From Tannerellaceae bacterium (lineage in GTDB: Bacteria; Bacteroidota; Bacteroidia; Bacteroidales; Tannerellaceae), in NCBI GenBank assembly GCA_031257015.1, contig JAIRPK010000016.1:1-64000 (forward strand): a stretch of 64,000 bases of DNA. Direction: 5' to 3'. Position 1 is the first letter of the stretch. Every line of letters starts with the position of its first letter. A program made the position numbers and the translations under genes. Below are positions 1 to 9,664 of this stretch, in pieces. The notes beneath the pieces were generated by a model. It was not told where the DNA came from. It saw nothing but the letters and a program-made list of their open reading frames with translations, and ran no database searches.

Positions 1-48
1 TCTCTAGACTTTTCTTCCGTCTCACGCTCCGATAATTCGGGATCTCGC

Positions 49-132
49 GACGACACGTCCGGCTCTCGCGACGAGACTTCCGGCGCACGCGACGAGACTT
101 CCGGCGCACGCGACGAGACTTCCGGCGCACGC
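49..132. repeat. 21-bp tandem repeat, 4 copies
   Basis: Four direct copies with starts at 49, 70, 91 and 112, each beginning GACGA and ending in a GCGCACGC-like run; the last three are almost identical and the first has diverged. The block ends about 80 bp before rdgB. The period equals two turns of B-DNA. Nothing suggests it is coding. Confidence 0.9.
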
Positions 133-214
133 GCACCACACCTCCCCAAGGGAATAATAATATATGTATAACCAAATAATCGCAACCGCAGCATAACATA
201 AACCGTTATAAAAT

Positions 215-796
215 ATGAAACTTGTATTTGCAACCAATAACATGCACAAATTAACCGAAGTGTCCGCCATGCTCAACGCGGATATTTCTCTTCTCAGCCT
301 GAAGGACATCGGATGCACCGAAGATATACCCGAAACTGCCGATACGCTGGAGGGAAACGCCCTGCTGAAAGCCCGTTTCGTAAAGCAGAAATACGGATAC
401 GACTGTTTTGCCGACGATACCGGACTGGAGGTAGAAGCTCTTGCCGGAGCGCCGGGAGTTTTTTCCGCACGCTATGCCGGCGAAGGCCATGATTCGGAAG
501 CAAACATGTCGAAGCTCCTCTCGGAGATGGAAGGCACAACGAATCGCAAGGCGCGTTTCCGGACAGTCGTTGCTCTTGCCCTTGGAGAAGAAGAACATTT
601 ATTTGAGGGCATTGTCGGCGGACATATATTATATGAGCGCCGCGGAATGGCCGGCTTTGGCTACGACCCCCTGTTCGTTCCCGACGGTTATTCGCAAACG
701 TTTGCCGAGCTGGCCGGCGGATTGAAAAACTCCATCAGCCATCGCGCACTGGCAGTTAGCAAGCTTGCAGAATTTTTATCAACTCTACGTAAATGA
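215..796 (+). CDS. rdgB: XTP/dITP diphosphatase (RdgB/HAM1 family)
   Basis: 193-aa cytoplasmic house-cleaning enzyme that hydrolyses non-canonical purine nucleotides (dITP, XTP) to monophosphate and pyrophosphate. The sequence opens with the family motif [11 protein letters not shown] (SxNxxKxxE type), has the metal-site run [11 protein letters not shown] near residue 67, and carries the FGYDPLFVP and SHRALA motifs near the C-terminus. The length is typical for the family. The start at 215 puts this N-terminal motif at residue 5. Its stop overlaps the start of the next gene (ATGA), so the two are probably co-translated. No clear promoter was found upstream; a 21-bp repeat block precedes it. 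Confidence 0.95.
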   Translation: MKLVFATNNMHKLTEVSAMLNADISLLSLKDIGCTEDIPETADTLEGNALLKARFVKQKYGYDCFADDTGLEVEALAGAPGVFSARYAGEGHDSEANMSKLLSEMEGTTNRKARFRTVVALALGEEEHLFEGIVGGHILYERRGMAGFGYDPLFVPDGYSQTFAELAGGLKNSISHRALAVSKLAEFLSTLRK

Positions 797-3087
797 AACG
801 AATATTTCTACATTTCATCCTGGCCGCATCAGTCCTCGTCGCCGGCGCGGCACAAAGCGTTGACAGCTGGCGCTCGTATCTTTCCTATTATAACACCTCG
901 ATAGTAGCTGAAGGCAACGACTACATCTTCGCTGTTGCCAACGGCTCCCTTTACAGTTACCGGAAAGACGATAACAGCATCCGCTACTACTCAAAAGAAA
1001 ACGGCCTGAACGATACCCAAATCCTCGCCCTTGCCTTCAACTCCTCGGAAAAGACCTTCATCACAGCATATTCAAACGGAAATATCGACCTCATCAGCGA
1101 AAACCACACCATTTACAATATCCCCTTCCTCATGAGCAGTTCCAACGTTCAGGACAAGACCGTCAACGCAATATTCACACATAATGAATACGCTTACCTG
1201 TCCGCCAATTTCGGCGTCATCGCCTTGAACGTAAAGAAAAAGGAGATTAAGGAAACATGCTTCCTCGACGCTCCCGTCAGCTCGCTGACCATTCTCGGCG
1301 ATTCCATTTACGCCTGCACGGGCAAGGGCGTTCTGACAGCCGCTCTAAGCGACAACCTCATCAACCCCAATAATTGGCGCCCCTTCTCCCACGGCATTAC
1401 CGAGGCATCGGAGACAGATTCCGTCCTCCGCCTGTGCACATTCGGCGACGGCCTTTGCCTGCTGCTGAAAAACAGAGGAGTATATTGGAAATCAGGCGGA
1501 GAAGTGCGGCGCATCTTAAACCATAATTCCTTAAAGTCGATTAAGACAGAAAACGGCAAACTCCTCGCCTTCTCCGCCTCCGAATTATATATTTTCTCCT
1601 CTTTAACGGAATATGACAAAGGCGGAATCAGCAATATCGCCGATGTTTCTTCGCTGAAAGACGCCTCCATCTTCTGGCTCGCAACCGGCCAGGGCGGCCT
1701 CGCAGGCATCCGTCGCATCGGTCAGAATCAATATCAGAGCCTCGCAAGTATCGTTAATGCAGACTGCCCGAAATATAATTACAACGCCTTTATGCAAATG
1801 CAGGGCAACAAACTTTACATCGCCGGCGGAGGCCGCTGGAGCAACCGCCTCTTTCGCCCCGCCACGGTCATGGCTTACGATACAGACAGCCTCAAATGGA
1901 AAAATCATGCCGACATAGGCGGAGCACAGGATGCCACCAGCATAGCCGTCGATCCTGCCGACGAAAACCACATCTTCGTCTCCACATGGGGCGAAGGCGT
2001 TTATGAAATCAAAGGAAACGAAATCGCCGCGCACTACAACCATACCAACAGCGCCCTGTCGACAATTTATCCCGGCGCCGCAGTTGCATATAACTACATA
2101 CGGGCAGAAGGCCTCATCTTCGACCGCGGGCGCAACCTTTGGATGACAAACAGCGAGGTCGCCACGACCGTCGTTGTCCGCAAAGCCGACGGAACATGGC
2201 GGAACTTCAATTATCCCGACATTGCCAACGCCACGCTGGCCGACAAAATACTGATTGACGCCAACGGCTACAAATGGATCAACCTCGTTCGAGATCGCAA
2301 AAGCGGCATCTTCGTGCTCGACGACAAAGGCACAATCGACGATTCCGCTGACGACGAATCATATTATTACAGCTCCCTGAGCGATGTTATGGGCGACATC
2401 GGCGCCAAAGAATTTACCTGCATCGTCGAAGACCTCAAGGGAGAAATATGGATAGGCACAAATCGCGGCCCTGTTTACATTTCCGTTCCCTCCCGCGGAC
2501 CAAAGGGCACAATGCTCTGTCAACGCATAATCCGCACCGACGAATACGGCCTTTCCGACTACTTCTTGAAAGACGAGCGCATAAACGCAATAGCCGTCGA
2601 TGGAGGCAACCGCAAATGGCTGGGCACGGAGAGTTCCGGCCTATACCTTGTCAGCGAAAACGGCCTCGAAGTTATTCATCACTTCACCTCCGCAAACTCC
2701 CCCCTCCTATCCGATCGCATCGAAAGTCTCGCCATTAATCACCAAACCGGCGAGGTTTTTATCGGCACATCCAACGGACTGGTCTCCTTCACCGGCGATG
2801 CAATCAAAGGCGCCGAGAGCTATACCAACGTTTACGCCTACCCCAATCCGGTTCGCCCGGAAGACACCTTTGTCATTATTTCCGGCCTCATGGCCGAATC
2901 CAACGTGAAAATAACCGATTCGAGAGGCTCCCTTCTCTTCCAGGGACGCTCCAACGGCGGCATGGTTCGTTGGAACTGCCGCAATCAAAATAACGGCAAG
3001 TCCGTAGTTTCCGGCGTCTATTTCGTCCTGGCCTCCTCTCCCGGCGCCGCCGAAAGCGTGGTTGCCAAAATAGCCGTCGTCCGCTGA
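793..3087 (+). CDS. porZ: PorZ-like type IX secretion protein (beta-propeller, C-terminal sorting domain)
   Basis: 764-aa exported protein with an N-terminal signal peptide (hydrophobic stretch at about residues 5-20, AAQ cleavage region). The body consists of two-component-regulator-type propeller blades, with repeated elements such as [11 protein letters not shown] and [13 protein letters not shown]. The last ~85 residues form a T9SS-type C-terminal domain (YAYPNPVRP start, SGVYFVLA end). In Porphyromonas gingivalis, PorZ is a surface component of the T9SS attachment machinery of about this size and architecture; assignment here rests on that resemblance. It overlaps rdgB by 4 bp. A generic T9SS cargo protein with propeller repeats is the alternative. 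Confidence 0.8.
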   Translation: MKRIFLHFILAASVLVAGAAQSVDSWRSYLSYYNTSIVAEGNDYIFAVANGSLYSYRKDDNSIRYYSKENGLNDTQILALAFNSSEKTFITAYSNGNIDLISENHTIYNIPFLMSSSNVQDKTVNAIFTHNEYAYLSANFGVIALNVKKKEIKETCFLDAPVSSLTILGDSIYACTGKGVLTAALSDNLINPNNWRPFSHGITEASETDSVLRLCTFGDGLCLLLKNRGVYWKSGGEVRRILNHNSLKSIKTENGKLLAFSASELYIFSSLTEYDKGGISNIADVSSLKDASIFWLATGQGGLAGIRRIGQNQYQSLASIVNADCPKYNYNAFMQMQGNKLYIAGGGRWSNRLFRPATVMAYDTDSLKWKNHADIGGAQDATSIAVDPADENHIFVSTWGEGVYEIKGNEIAAHYNHTNSALSTIYPGAAVAYNYIRAEGLIFDRGRNLWMTNSEVATTVVVRKADGTWRNFNYPDIANATLADKILIDANGYKWINLVRDRKSGIFVLDDKGTIDDSADDESYYYSSLSDVMGDIGAKEFTCIVEDLKGEIWIGTNRGPVYISVPSRGPKGTMLCQRIIRTDEYGLSDYFLKDERINAIAVDGGNRKWLGTESSGLYLVSENGLEVIHHFTSANSPLLSDRIESLAINHQTGEVFIGTSNGLVSFTGDAIKGAESYTNVYAYPNPVRPEDTFVIISGLMAESNVKITDSRGSLLFQGRSNGGMVRWNCRNQNNGKSVVSGVYFVLASSPGAAESVVAKIAVVR

Positions 3088-3115
3088 CAGACGGTTGACG
3101 AAGATATACCTGTAC

Positions 3116-3168
3116 AAGCAAGACTGAAATGCACGACCCCGTCGGTCACTTGCATTTCAGTCTTGCTT
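3116..3168 (+). terminator. Hairpin downstream of porZ
   Basis: A perfect 18-bp inverted repeat (AAGCAAGACTGAAATGCA at 3116-3133, complement at 3151-3168) with a 17-nt loop lies 28 bp after the porZ stop. The following T-tract is short (CTTTGTTATG), so it may act mainly as an mRNA 3' end or protective hairpin. Confidence 0.65.
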
Positions 3169-3226
3169 TGTTATGCCAGCTCTGCACAACGCATTTCGGA
3201 ACCTTTCACGCGAAGGTTGAGACTTC

Positions 3227-3814
3227 CGCATAGTTACAAAAACGCCAGCCGGAAAAACCTGAAGCTTCCGCATAGTTACAAAAGCGCCAGCCGGAAGAAC
3301 CTGGAGCTTTCGCATAGTTACAAAAGCGCCAGCCGGAAGAGCCTGGGGCTTCCGCATAGTTACAAAAGCGCCAACCGGAAGAACCTGGGGCTTCCGCATA
3401 GTTACAAAAGCGCCAGCCGGAAAAACTTGAAGCTTTCGCATAGTTGCAAAAGCGCCAACCGGAAGAACTTGAAGCTTCCGCATAGTTACAAAAGCGCCAA
3501 CCGGAAGAACCTGGAGCTTTCGCATAGTTACAAAAGCGCCAACCGGAAGAACCTGGAGCTTTCGCATAGTTACAAAAGCGCCAGCCGGATAAACTTGAAG
3601 CTTTCGCATAGTTACAAAAGCGCCAACCGGAAGAACCTGGAGCTTACGCATAGTTACAAAAGCGTCAGCCGGAAAAACCTGGAGCCTCCGCATAGTTACA
3701 AAAGCGTCAGCCGGATAAACCTGGAGCCTCCGCATAGTTACAAAAGCGCCAGCCGGATAAACCTGGAGCCTCCGCATAGTTACAAAAGCGCCAGCCGGAA
3801 GAAACCGGAGCCTT
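3227..3814. repeat. 42-bp tandem repeat, 14 copies (family shared with 41850-42108)
   Basis: Fourteen uninterrupted 42-bp units begin at 3227 and recur every 42 bp to 3773, with a partial unit at 3815. Each begins CGCATAGTTACAAAA, contains a CAGCCGGA/CAACCGGA core and ends in a GAGCTTC-like stretch. Units differ by scattered substitutions and no indels. As 42 is a multiple of 3, both strands are open through the block, giving ~235-codon reading frames of 14-residue repeats on each strand; I regard these as by-products. The core matches the second block near 41.9 kb. Confidence 0.95.
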
Positions 3815-3874
3815 TGCATATTAACCACGCCACAACCCGAACCGGCAAAAGCGACATGCACCAGCAATAAGAAT

Positions 3875-3882
3875 TATATTTG
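3875..3882 (+). promoter_or_regulatory. -7 promoter element for punA
   Basis: Perfect Bacteroidetes -7 box TATATTTG, 25 bp before the punA start. No TTTG lies at the usual upstream distance, so the -33 element is weak. Confidence 0.5.
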
Positions 3883-3907
3883 CAAACAATAATAAATACA
3901 TAATTAT

Positions 3908-4714
3908 ATGCAATATCAAGAAACGGCAGACTACCTTAAAAGTCGCATCAACATCAATCCGCAAACAGCCGTTATACTCGGCAGCGGTCTCGGTTCGCTC
4001 GCCGAGCAAATAGAAGACGCAACGGTTATACCATATCGGGATATTCCACATTTTCCGCAATCCACCGCCACGGGTCACAAGGGCAATCTGATTGTCGGCC
4101 GGCTTAACGGTCAGCCACTTATGGCTATGCAGGGACGGTTTCACTACTACGAGGGATACAGTATGCAGCAGGTGACCTACCCTGTGCGCACGATGAAGCT
4201 GCTCGGCATCCGGACGCTCCTTGTCTCCAATGCAGCAGGCGGCATTAATCCCAATTTCAAGGTCGGCGACCTGATGATTATCCGCGACCACATCAATATG
4301 GCGCCGAACCCCCTCATCGGGCCAAACAACGAGATGTTCGGCACTCGCTTCCCCGATATGACACGCACCTACGACCCGCAGCTGATTGCCCTGATGGAAA
4401 CGATTGCCGCCGAAAGTTCCATTCCTGTAAAGAAAGGCGTTTACGTTGCCCTCACCGGCCCCAGTTACGAGACGCCTGCCGAATATGCCTTCTACGGTCG
4501 TGCCGGCGGCGATGCGATAGGCATGAGTACGGCAGCTGAAGTCATCGTTGCCCGCCACGCCGGCCTGCGCGTCTTTGGCATGTCAGTCATCACAAACGAG
4601 GGCTACCATTTTGCAGACGACTTTGTCAACTCCGCCGACGACGTGCTTGAAGCCGCCTCTCGCGCAACCTTGAAAATGACGGCGCTGTTCGGCAAACTGC
4701 TGTTGCGAATGTAG
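3908..4714 (+). CDS. punA: Purine nucleoside phosphorylase (trimeric PNP family)
   Basis: 268-aa cytoplasmic enzyme of purine salvage that phosphorolyses purine nucleosides to the base and (deoxy)ribose 1-phosphate. Visible motifs are the phosphate-binding [10 protein letters not shown] near residue 25, the [13 protein letters not shown] and [11 protein letters not shown] segments, [10 protein letters not shown], and the substrate-site region [11 protein letters not shown] followed by [11 protein letters not shown]. Length is normal for PNP-II enzymes. It sits alone between a 42-bp repeat block and a TPR gene, with its own -7 box. Confidence 0.95.
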   Translation: MQYQETADYLKSRININPQTAVILGSGLGSLAEQIEDATVIPYRDIPHFPQSTATGHKGNLIVGRLNGQPLMAMQGRFHYYEGYSMQQVTYPVRTMKLLGIRTLLVSNAAGGINPNFKVGDLMIIRDHINMAPNPLIGPNNEMFGTRFPDMTRTYDPQLIALMETIAAESSIPVKKGVYVALTGPSYETPAEYAFYGRAGGDAIGMSTAAEVIVARHAGLRVFGMSVITNEGYHFADDFVNSADDVLEAASRATLKMTALFGKLLLRM

Positions 4715-4774
4715 CCGGAGCGTTAAATACTATAAAAATGCGCCGATGCGAGCCTGCCGCGTGCCAACCTTTTC

Positions 4775-4782
4775 TAACTTTG
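4775..4782 (+). promoter_or_regulatory. -7 promoter element for the TPR gene
   Basis: TAACTTTG fits the TAnnTTTG consensus, 26 bp upstream of the start codon at 4809. No convincing -33 TTTG at 19 bp. Confidence 0.4.
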
Positions 4783-4808
4783 CCAGTACATAAGATAAAT
4801 TCAAAAAA

Positions 4809-6908
4809 ATGAAAAAAGTAATATTGATAATATTCGTACACCTCAGCTTCCTCCCCGGCATATCAGGACAAATCAACACCGAGCGCGTGCTCGCCATCGG
4901 TCGCAACGCTCTATACTTTGAAGACTACGTATTATCCATACAATATTTTAATCAGGTCATTCGCTCCAAACCATGGTTGGCCGAACCATATTTCTATCGC
5001 GCAGTTGCTAAAATAAATCTCGATGACTTCAAAGGAGCTGAAGAAGATTGCAGCCTTTGTATCAACCGTAACCCCTTCCTTGCACAAGCGTATTTCGCCC
5101 GCGGCATTGCCCGCCACAGTCAGGATAATTATGACGGAGCAATAGCCGATTATGCCAAAGGACTCGACCTGAAGCGCGAAGACCGGCAAATGCTAACTAA
5201 CCAGGCGCTCGCCTATATCCAGAAGAAAGATTTTGAAGGCGCAACACAGGTATTCAACTCCCTGATGGCAGCGCATCCCAAATATGCAATGGGCTATCTC
5301 TCCCGCGGCTCGATGCACATGGAGCAGGGCGACACTATACTCGCCCTCCGCGACTATGACAAGGCCATTGAACTGGATCCCTACTACGCCCCTGCCTACG
5401 GGAATCGTGCAATTGTGCATTACCAGACGAATGATTTCAAGTCCGCCCTCTCCGACCTCAACGAAGCCGTCCGCCTCAATACCCGTGAAAGCGGTTATTA
5501 TATCAATAGAGGTCTTGTCCGTTACCAGATGAATGATCTCCGTGGCGCCATGGCCGACTATGACCAGGTTATATCAATGAGCAGCCGCAACAAGATAGCC
5601 CGCTTTAACCGTGGCCTCCTTCGCTTCCAAATCGGTGATAACAATCGTGCCATTGAAGATTTCAACATAGTAATAGAAGAAGAGCCTGAGAATTACATGG
5701 CATATTACAATCGCGCCCTCCTCAAATACGAAACAGGCGATTATGCCGGCGCCGTTCAAGACTTCAGTTCCGTCCTCGCTCAATACCCCGACTTTGCCCC
5801 AGGCTATTACAGCCGGGCAGACGCCAAACGCAAAATGAAAGATAATGCCGGAGCAGATCGTGACGCATGGACTGCATTCCAAATAGAAGAACGTATCAAC
5901 AAGGAGCGACAGTCCGGCGCCTCGCGCAAAGACCAGCCGAACGGCGAGAAAGAAGAAAAAACCCGCGAAGAATCCGACAAGAACATAAACAAATTCAACC
6001 GTCTCGTCGTATACGACAAAGAAGAAGAACGCAAGAGCAGCTACCAAAGCGACATTCGCGGCAGAGTGCAAGACCGCAACGTCCGCGTAGATCTGGAAAA
6101 CCAATTCATCCTGACCTACTACGAAAAACCCAATGCAGTAAAGAAAACCGTCCACTATGACAAAGCTCTCGAAGAATACAACGCTCAAAGCCTCCTGTCC
6201 CATAAGCTCATCATCACGAATGAAGAAGCAGCTTTAAGCGAAGATCAGGTAACTGCGCATTTCACCTCCATCGACGAATACTCCTCGGCCATTAGTCGCG
6301 ATCCGCGAAATGCTTCACTTTATTTCGGTCGCGCTATTGATTACAGTCTTGTCCAAGATTTCGGAGAAGCCCTCCATGACTACGATGCTGCAATTGAGCG
6401 CGATTCAAGTTTCGCCATTGCCTATTTCAATCGCGCCGTCGTTCGCTACAAACAGCAGGAATATGAGCAATCACAATCCAGTGCCGCATCTGCGTCAACA
6501 TATTCGGACAACTATCAAATAACGCTCAATATTACAACCGGCAAGTCTAACAGCTCAACAACAGCCTCGCCCGCCAGCGAATCCAAAGTGAAAGATTCCA
6601 AGCGTGCCATTGAGCACGACATGATTCTCCGCGACTATAACAAAGTCATCCGTCTCAATCCCGGATTCATATATGCCTATTTCAATCGCGGAAATATTCT
6701 CTGCGCCCAACGTGATTTTCGTGCAGCAATTCAGGATTATAATGAAGCAATTCTCCGCGACCCTGACTTTGCCGAAGCATATTTCAACCGAGGCCTCGCA
6801 CGACTCTCACAAGGAGATACGCATCGCGGAATAGCCGACCTCAGTAAAGCCGGCGAACTTGGAATCATCAATTCATACAGCATCATAAAGCGAATGACAA
6901 ACGAATAG
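4809..6908 (+). CDS. Exported tetratricopeptide-repeat protein
   Basis: 699-aa protein with an N-terminal signal peptide (residues 1-20, ending SGQ). It has two blocks of TPR units, about 25-365 and 485-690, with many copies of the A-Y-F/Y-N-R-A/G and D-Y-N/D patterns typical of TPRs. Between them lies a charged, probably unstructured or coiled linker of ~110 residues rich in E, K and R (about 365-475). TPR proteins act as protein-protein scaffolds, so a periplasmic or surface-associated adaptor is the most that can be said. A -7 box precedes it and a strong terminator follows, so it is monocistronic. Confidence 0.85.
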   Translation: MKKVILIIFVHLSFLPGISGQINTERVLAIGRNALYFEDYVLSIQYFNQVIRSKPWLAEPYFYRAVAKINLDDFKGAEEDCSLCINRNPFLAQAYFARGIARHSQDNYDGAIADYAKGLDLKREDRQMLTNQALAYIQKKDFEGATQVFNSLMAAHPKYAMGYLSRGSMHMEQGDTILALRDYDKAIELDPYYAPAYGNRAIVHYQTNDFKSALSDLNEAVRLNTRESGYYINRGLVRYQMNDLRGAMADYDQVISMSSRNKIARFNRGLLRFQIGDNNRAIEDFNIVIEEEPENYMAYYNRALLKYETGDYAGAVQDFSSVLAQYPDFAPGYYSRADAKRKMKDNAGADRDAWTAFQIEERINKERQSGASRKDQPNGEKEEKTREESDKNINKFNRLVVYDKEEERKSSYQSDIRGRVQDRNVRVDLENQFILTYYEKPNAVKKTVHYDKALEEYNAQSLLSHKLIITNEEAALSEDQVTAHFTSIDEYSSAISRDPRNASLYFGRAIDYSLVQDFGEALHDYDAAIERDSSFAIAYFNRAVVRYKQQEYEQSQSSAASASTYSDNYQITLNITTGKSNSSTTASPASESKVKDSKRAIEHDMILRDYNKVIRLNPGFIYAYFNRGNILCAQRDFRAAIQDYNEAILRDPDFAEAYFNRGLARLSQGDTHRGIADLSKAGELGIINSYSIIKRMTNE

Positions 6909-6934
6909 CGGCCTCAACCGTAACTGAAAGACAC

Positions 6935-6970
6935 AAAGGCGTGAGAAGAAAAACTCACGCCTTTGTTTTA
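6935..6970 (+). terminator. Intrinsic terminator after the TPR gene
   Basis: Stem AAAGGCGTGAG / CTCACGCCTTT with an 8-nt A-rich loop, followed by GTTTT. It lies 27 bp after the stop codon. Confidence 0.85.
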
Positions 6971-7014
6971 ACATGTATTCAGTCACCTTAAGCAAATTCA
7001 ACATGGAAATACCG

Positions 7015-7022
7015 TACTTTTG
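7015..7022 (+). promoter_or_regulatory. -7 promoter element for ribE
   Basis: TACTTTTG matches TAnnTTTG, 28 bp before the ribE start and just after the preceding terminator. The -33 box is not evident. Confidence 0.45.
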
Positions 7023-7049
7023 CAGTAATAACAATTAAATCAAAATAAA

Positions 7050-7652
7050 ATGTTTTCAGGTATTGTAGAAGAAGCAGCGCAAGTCGTTGCAGTCAAACAG
7101 GAGAGAGATAATATTCATTTAACAATGAAGTGCAGCTTTGTCAAGGAGCTAACGATTGACCAGAGCATCTCGCATAATGGCGTATGCCTGACAGTCGTTC
7201 GCCGGGATGAAAATACATACACCGTTACGGCAGTCAAGGAAACGCTGGAGCGCTCTAACCTTGGACTGCTCAAGCCGGGAATGAAAGTCAATCTGGAGCG
7301 AAGCATGTTAATGAACGGGAGATTGGATGGCCATATCGTTCAAGGACATGTCGATCTTACAGGCACATGCACCAGCGTGCGCGATGCGGAAGGAAGCTGG
7401 TATTACTCTTTCTCATACGCCTTTGACTCAGATATGGCGAAGCAGGGGTATATGACGGTCGAGAAAGGTTCGGTATGCGTAAACGGCGTAAGCCTGACCG
7501 TCTGCAACTCGCATGACGGTGGTTTCGATGTAGCAATCATACCATTCACCCGCGAGATAACTAATTTCAGCGAGATAACAGAGGGCAGCACCGTCAATAT
7601 CGAGTTCGACATCGTTGGGAAATATATCAGCCGGCTGATGAAATTCTCATAA
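7050..7652 (+). CDS. ribE: Riboflavin synthase alpha chain
   Basis: 200-aa enzyme that dismutates two 6,7-dimethyl-8-ribityllumazine molecules to riboflavin. It begins with the canonical MFSGIVEE and shows the duplicated barrel of the family: each half has an NGVCLTV or NGVSLTV motif (SHNGVCLTV in the first, CVNGVSLTVC in the second), and the first barrel ends in the RLDGHIVQGHVD motif. Length is normal. No FMN riboswitch structure is visible upstream. The gene converges on yihY, and their 3' ends overlap by 6 bp. Confidence 0.96.
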   Translation: MFSGIVEEAAQVVAVKQERDNIHLTMKCSFVKELTIDQSISHNGVCLTVVRRDENTYTVTAVKETLERSNLGLLKPGMKVNLERSMLMNGRLDGHIVQGHVDLTGTCTSVRDAEGSWYYSFSYAFDSDMAKQGYMTVEKGSVCVNGVSLTVCNSHDGGFDVAIIPFTREITNFSEITEGSTVNIEFDIVGKYISRLMKFS

Positions 7653-9002
7653 ATCCTTAACAAGCGTATTTGCATTAAGCAGCAGATGCTGCCGGGTTTT
7701 CAGTATAGCTTGCCAGTGAGCGCTGAATTGCCCGGCAGCATCTATTTTGAAACTCTCCGAACCGTAGACATCTATCTTGTTCATCAAATAAGAAACCGTT
7801 ATCAGATTTATATCAATAGAAGGCTGATAACGTCGAACACGCTCATCATTCTCATAATTAACTTCAACAATGATGTTGGTTTCAGTCAACAAAAGCAATA
7901 TCTGGCTCGTAATCCGCAAGGGTATTCTGTAAGATTCAGACAGCTCATCGGCCGTATAAGGCTTCTCGCCTGTCGCAAAGCGCTTGATGATTAGCGACGC
8001 TATGAGCAAAGTGATAAAATCCTTGTAACGGCGTGAAATCCGGCTGCTGTCACGTTCAAATCCGAACTTCTTTACATTCTGCGAGGCGTAGGACAATTCT
8101 GCTCCGAACAAACATATCAACCATGACAGCTGAAGCCAAAGCAGCAACAGCGGCAAAGCGGCAAAGCTCCCATAGATGGCATTGTATTTACTGACCCAAA
8201 TCTGACCGTTTATATACATAATCTGAAAAAACTGAAACGAAATTCCCGCTATAAACCCAGGTATGACACCGTTCAAAAAATTCACCCTGGTATTGGGCAG
8301 CAGCAGGTAAATAGTCGCAAAAACACAACTCGATATGAAGTACGGAACAGCCTTCAACGCCAGCCCCATCATCGGCGTCAGCCCCGGATTTTCACTAAGC
8401 AGCTCGTTCATCAGCGTTGACAGGAAGATGGAGAACCCTCCGGAAACAGTCATCAGAATCGGAAGAATCAAGAAGAGAGCCATATAATCAACAATGCGCC
8501 GGTTCCATGAGCGAGCCTTGGAGATCTGCCAAATCCGGTTAAAAGTATCCTCAATCGACGACATAAGATTAATCACCGTATAAAAAAGCAGCACCAGACC
8601 AATCCCGATAATAACCCCCCCCTTCGTCTGCGCAAGATAGCCGTCAACGAAGCCCAGCGACTGCACAATCTCAGTCTCATGACCCGGAAAGTAGTTCATA
8701 AGTTCCCGGCTAACAATGTTCTGAAACCCAAACCCTTTAGCTATGCCGATAAGCACCGCAAGAAGAGGGACAATGGCAAGGAGCGTGCTGTACGTAAGCG
8801 CCGAAGCCTTCGTCGGCAGGCTCTCATTCATAAATCCGCGCACGGCAAGGATAAGAGTCTTTATTATATTGATGTAAAGACGGCGCATACCACTTATTTC
8901 CCCAGCCGTGATGCGCCAGATGTCATAAGAAACGAAATAAATCACCCTCCGGGCCAATTCATTCGCACGAACCCAAAGAGATGGCCGATTATGTTTTCTC
9001 AT
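7647..9002 (-). CDS. YihY/BrkB family inner-membrane protein
   Basis: 451-aa membrane protein with about six transmembrane helices in residues 45-325 and a soluble C-terminal tail. Family hallmarks include NESLPTKASALTYSTLLAIVPLLAV near the first helix and the GSFAALPLLLLWLQLSWLICL helix. The C-terminal ~120 residues look like a winged-helix-type regulatory segment, as in longer Bacteroidetes members of the family. The role is not well defined; older names (RNase BN, virulence factor BrkB) should not be taken as function. It lies immediately downstream of rnpB on the same strand. Confidence 0.88.
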   Translation of the reverse strand: MRKHNRPSLWVRANELARRVIYFVSYDIWRITAGEISGMRRLYINIIKTLILAVRGFMNESLPTKASALTYSTLLAIVPLLAVLIGIAKGFGFQNIVSRELMNYFPGHETEIVQSLGFVDGYLAQTKGGVIIGIGLVLLFYTVINLMSSIEDTFNRIWQISKARSWNRRIVDYMALFLILPILMTVSGGFSIFLSTLMNELLSENPGLTPMMGLALKAVPYFISSCVFATIYLLLPNTRVNFLNGVIPGFIAGISFQFFQIMYINGQIWVSKYNAIYGSFAALPLLLLWLQLSWLICLFGAELSYASQNVKKFGFERDSSRISRRYKDFITLLIASLIIKRFATGEKPYTADELSESYRIPLRITSQILLLLTETNIIVEVNYENDERVRRYQPSIDINLITVSYLMNKIDVYGSESFKIDAAGQFSAHWQAILKTRQHLLLNANTLVKDL

Positions 9003-9035
9003 CTTTTTTCTCCAATCATTTTATTAACCGAATAA

Positions 9036-9402
9036 AAGCAGCAGGCCTGTAAGCCGGGTTCTGTTCTTCGCCCACGGAGGAGCCAAGTGTCTGTCATTTA
9101 TCTCGACTTGCCGTCACCGACAAGCTCTAGCGGTCTACCCCTCGGCATCGGACGAGCAATCCTACTTGCGCCGATATACATGACCTTACAACCCATAAGA
9201 CGTACGGCATCTCATATTGCTATGTGACCCGGTGAGCTTTTACCTCGCCTTTTCACCCTTATCAATCCTTGCGGACGACGGTTATTTTCTGTTACGTTAC
9301 TCTGCCCTCGCGAACAGCTTCCCGTTAGGAAATATGGTGCTCTGCGTTGCCCGGACTTTCCTCCCGACCTTTCGTGGTCGAGCGACAAACCGTCCTGCTG
9401 CT
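9036..9402 (-). ncRNA. rnpB: RNase P RNA (bacterial type A)
   Basis: Catalytic RNA that matures the 5' ends of tRNAs. The minus strand begins AGCAGCAGGACGG, which pairs with the 3' end GGCCTGCTGCT to form helix P1. It contains the conserved GAGGAAAGTCCGGGC segment (plus coordinates about 9348-9362) and the ACAGAACCCGGCTTAC segment near the 3' end (about 9047-9062), plus AGGGTGAAAAGG. Size (~367 nt) fits. A TATCTTTG -7 box sits 7 bp upstream, and yihY follows within 40 bp. Confidence 0.95.
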
Positions 9403-9408
9403 TTTCGG

Positions 9409-9416
9409 CAAAGATA
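9409..9416 (-). promoter_or_regulatory. -7 promoter element for rnpB
   Basis: Minus-strand TATCTTTG fits TAnnTTTG and ends 6 nt before the predicted 5' end of the RNase P RNA. Confidence 0.6.
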
Positions 9417-9469
9417 GGCATTAAATACTGACGTGGCGACAGGAATCATGAAATTAATCATCCAAAAAG

Positions 9470-9500
9470 TTTGCAATAATTAATTTAAGCTATATATTTG
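9470..9500 (+). promoter_or_regulatory. Bacteroidetes promoter for tRNA-Lys
   Basis: TTTG at 9470-9473, a 19-nt spacer, and TATATTTG at 9493-9500: a full match to the phylum consensus. The tRNA begins 18 nt further on. Confidence 0.85.
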
Positions 9501-9518
9501 CACCGCAATAAGGAATAA

Positions 9519-9591
9519 GACTTCGTAGCTCAGTTGGTAGAGCAAATGACTCTTAATCATTGGGTCGAGAGTTCGAGCCTCTCCGAGGTCA
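9519..9591 (+). tRNA. tRNA-Lys (anticodon CTT)
   Basis: Complete 73-nt cloverleaf. The acceptor stem GACTTCG pairs with CGAGGTC. The anticodon stem AATGA/TCATT encloses loop CTCTTAA with anticodon CTT (reads AAG). The T arm contains GTTCGAGCC. CCA is not encoded. It has its own promoter and terminator. Confidence 0.96.
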
Positions 9592-9623
9592 CAATTTATC
9601 CAACAAATTTTTTTTATTATTCA

Positions 9624-9664
9624 TCAGAGTGCCTTCCTGAAATTCAGGAAGGCGCTCTGATTTT
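9624..9664 (+). terminator. Intrinsic terminator after tRNA-Lys
   Basis: Inverted repeat TCAGAGTGCCTTCCTGA / TCAGGAAGGCGCTCTGA (one G-T pair) with a very short loop, followed by TTTT. It lies 32 bp after the tRNA. Confidence 0.85.

Noticed and set aside
3227..3814. CRISPR array
   Set aside because: Units are contiguous with no unique spacers and no cas genes are present. The same holds for the other repeat blocks.
3157..3870. ~235-codon open frames on both strands through the 42-bp repeat
   Set aside because: The repeat length is a multiple of three, so any frame without a stop in one unit stays open. Both strands are open equally and neither product looks like a real domain.
7023..7049. 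FMN riboswitch before ribE
   Set aside because: The leader is under 30 nt and has none of the conserved RFN element segments.
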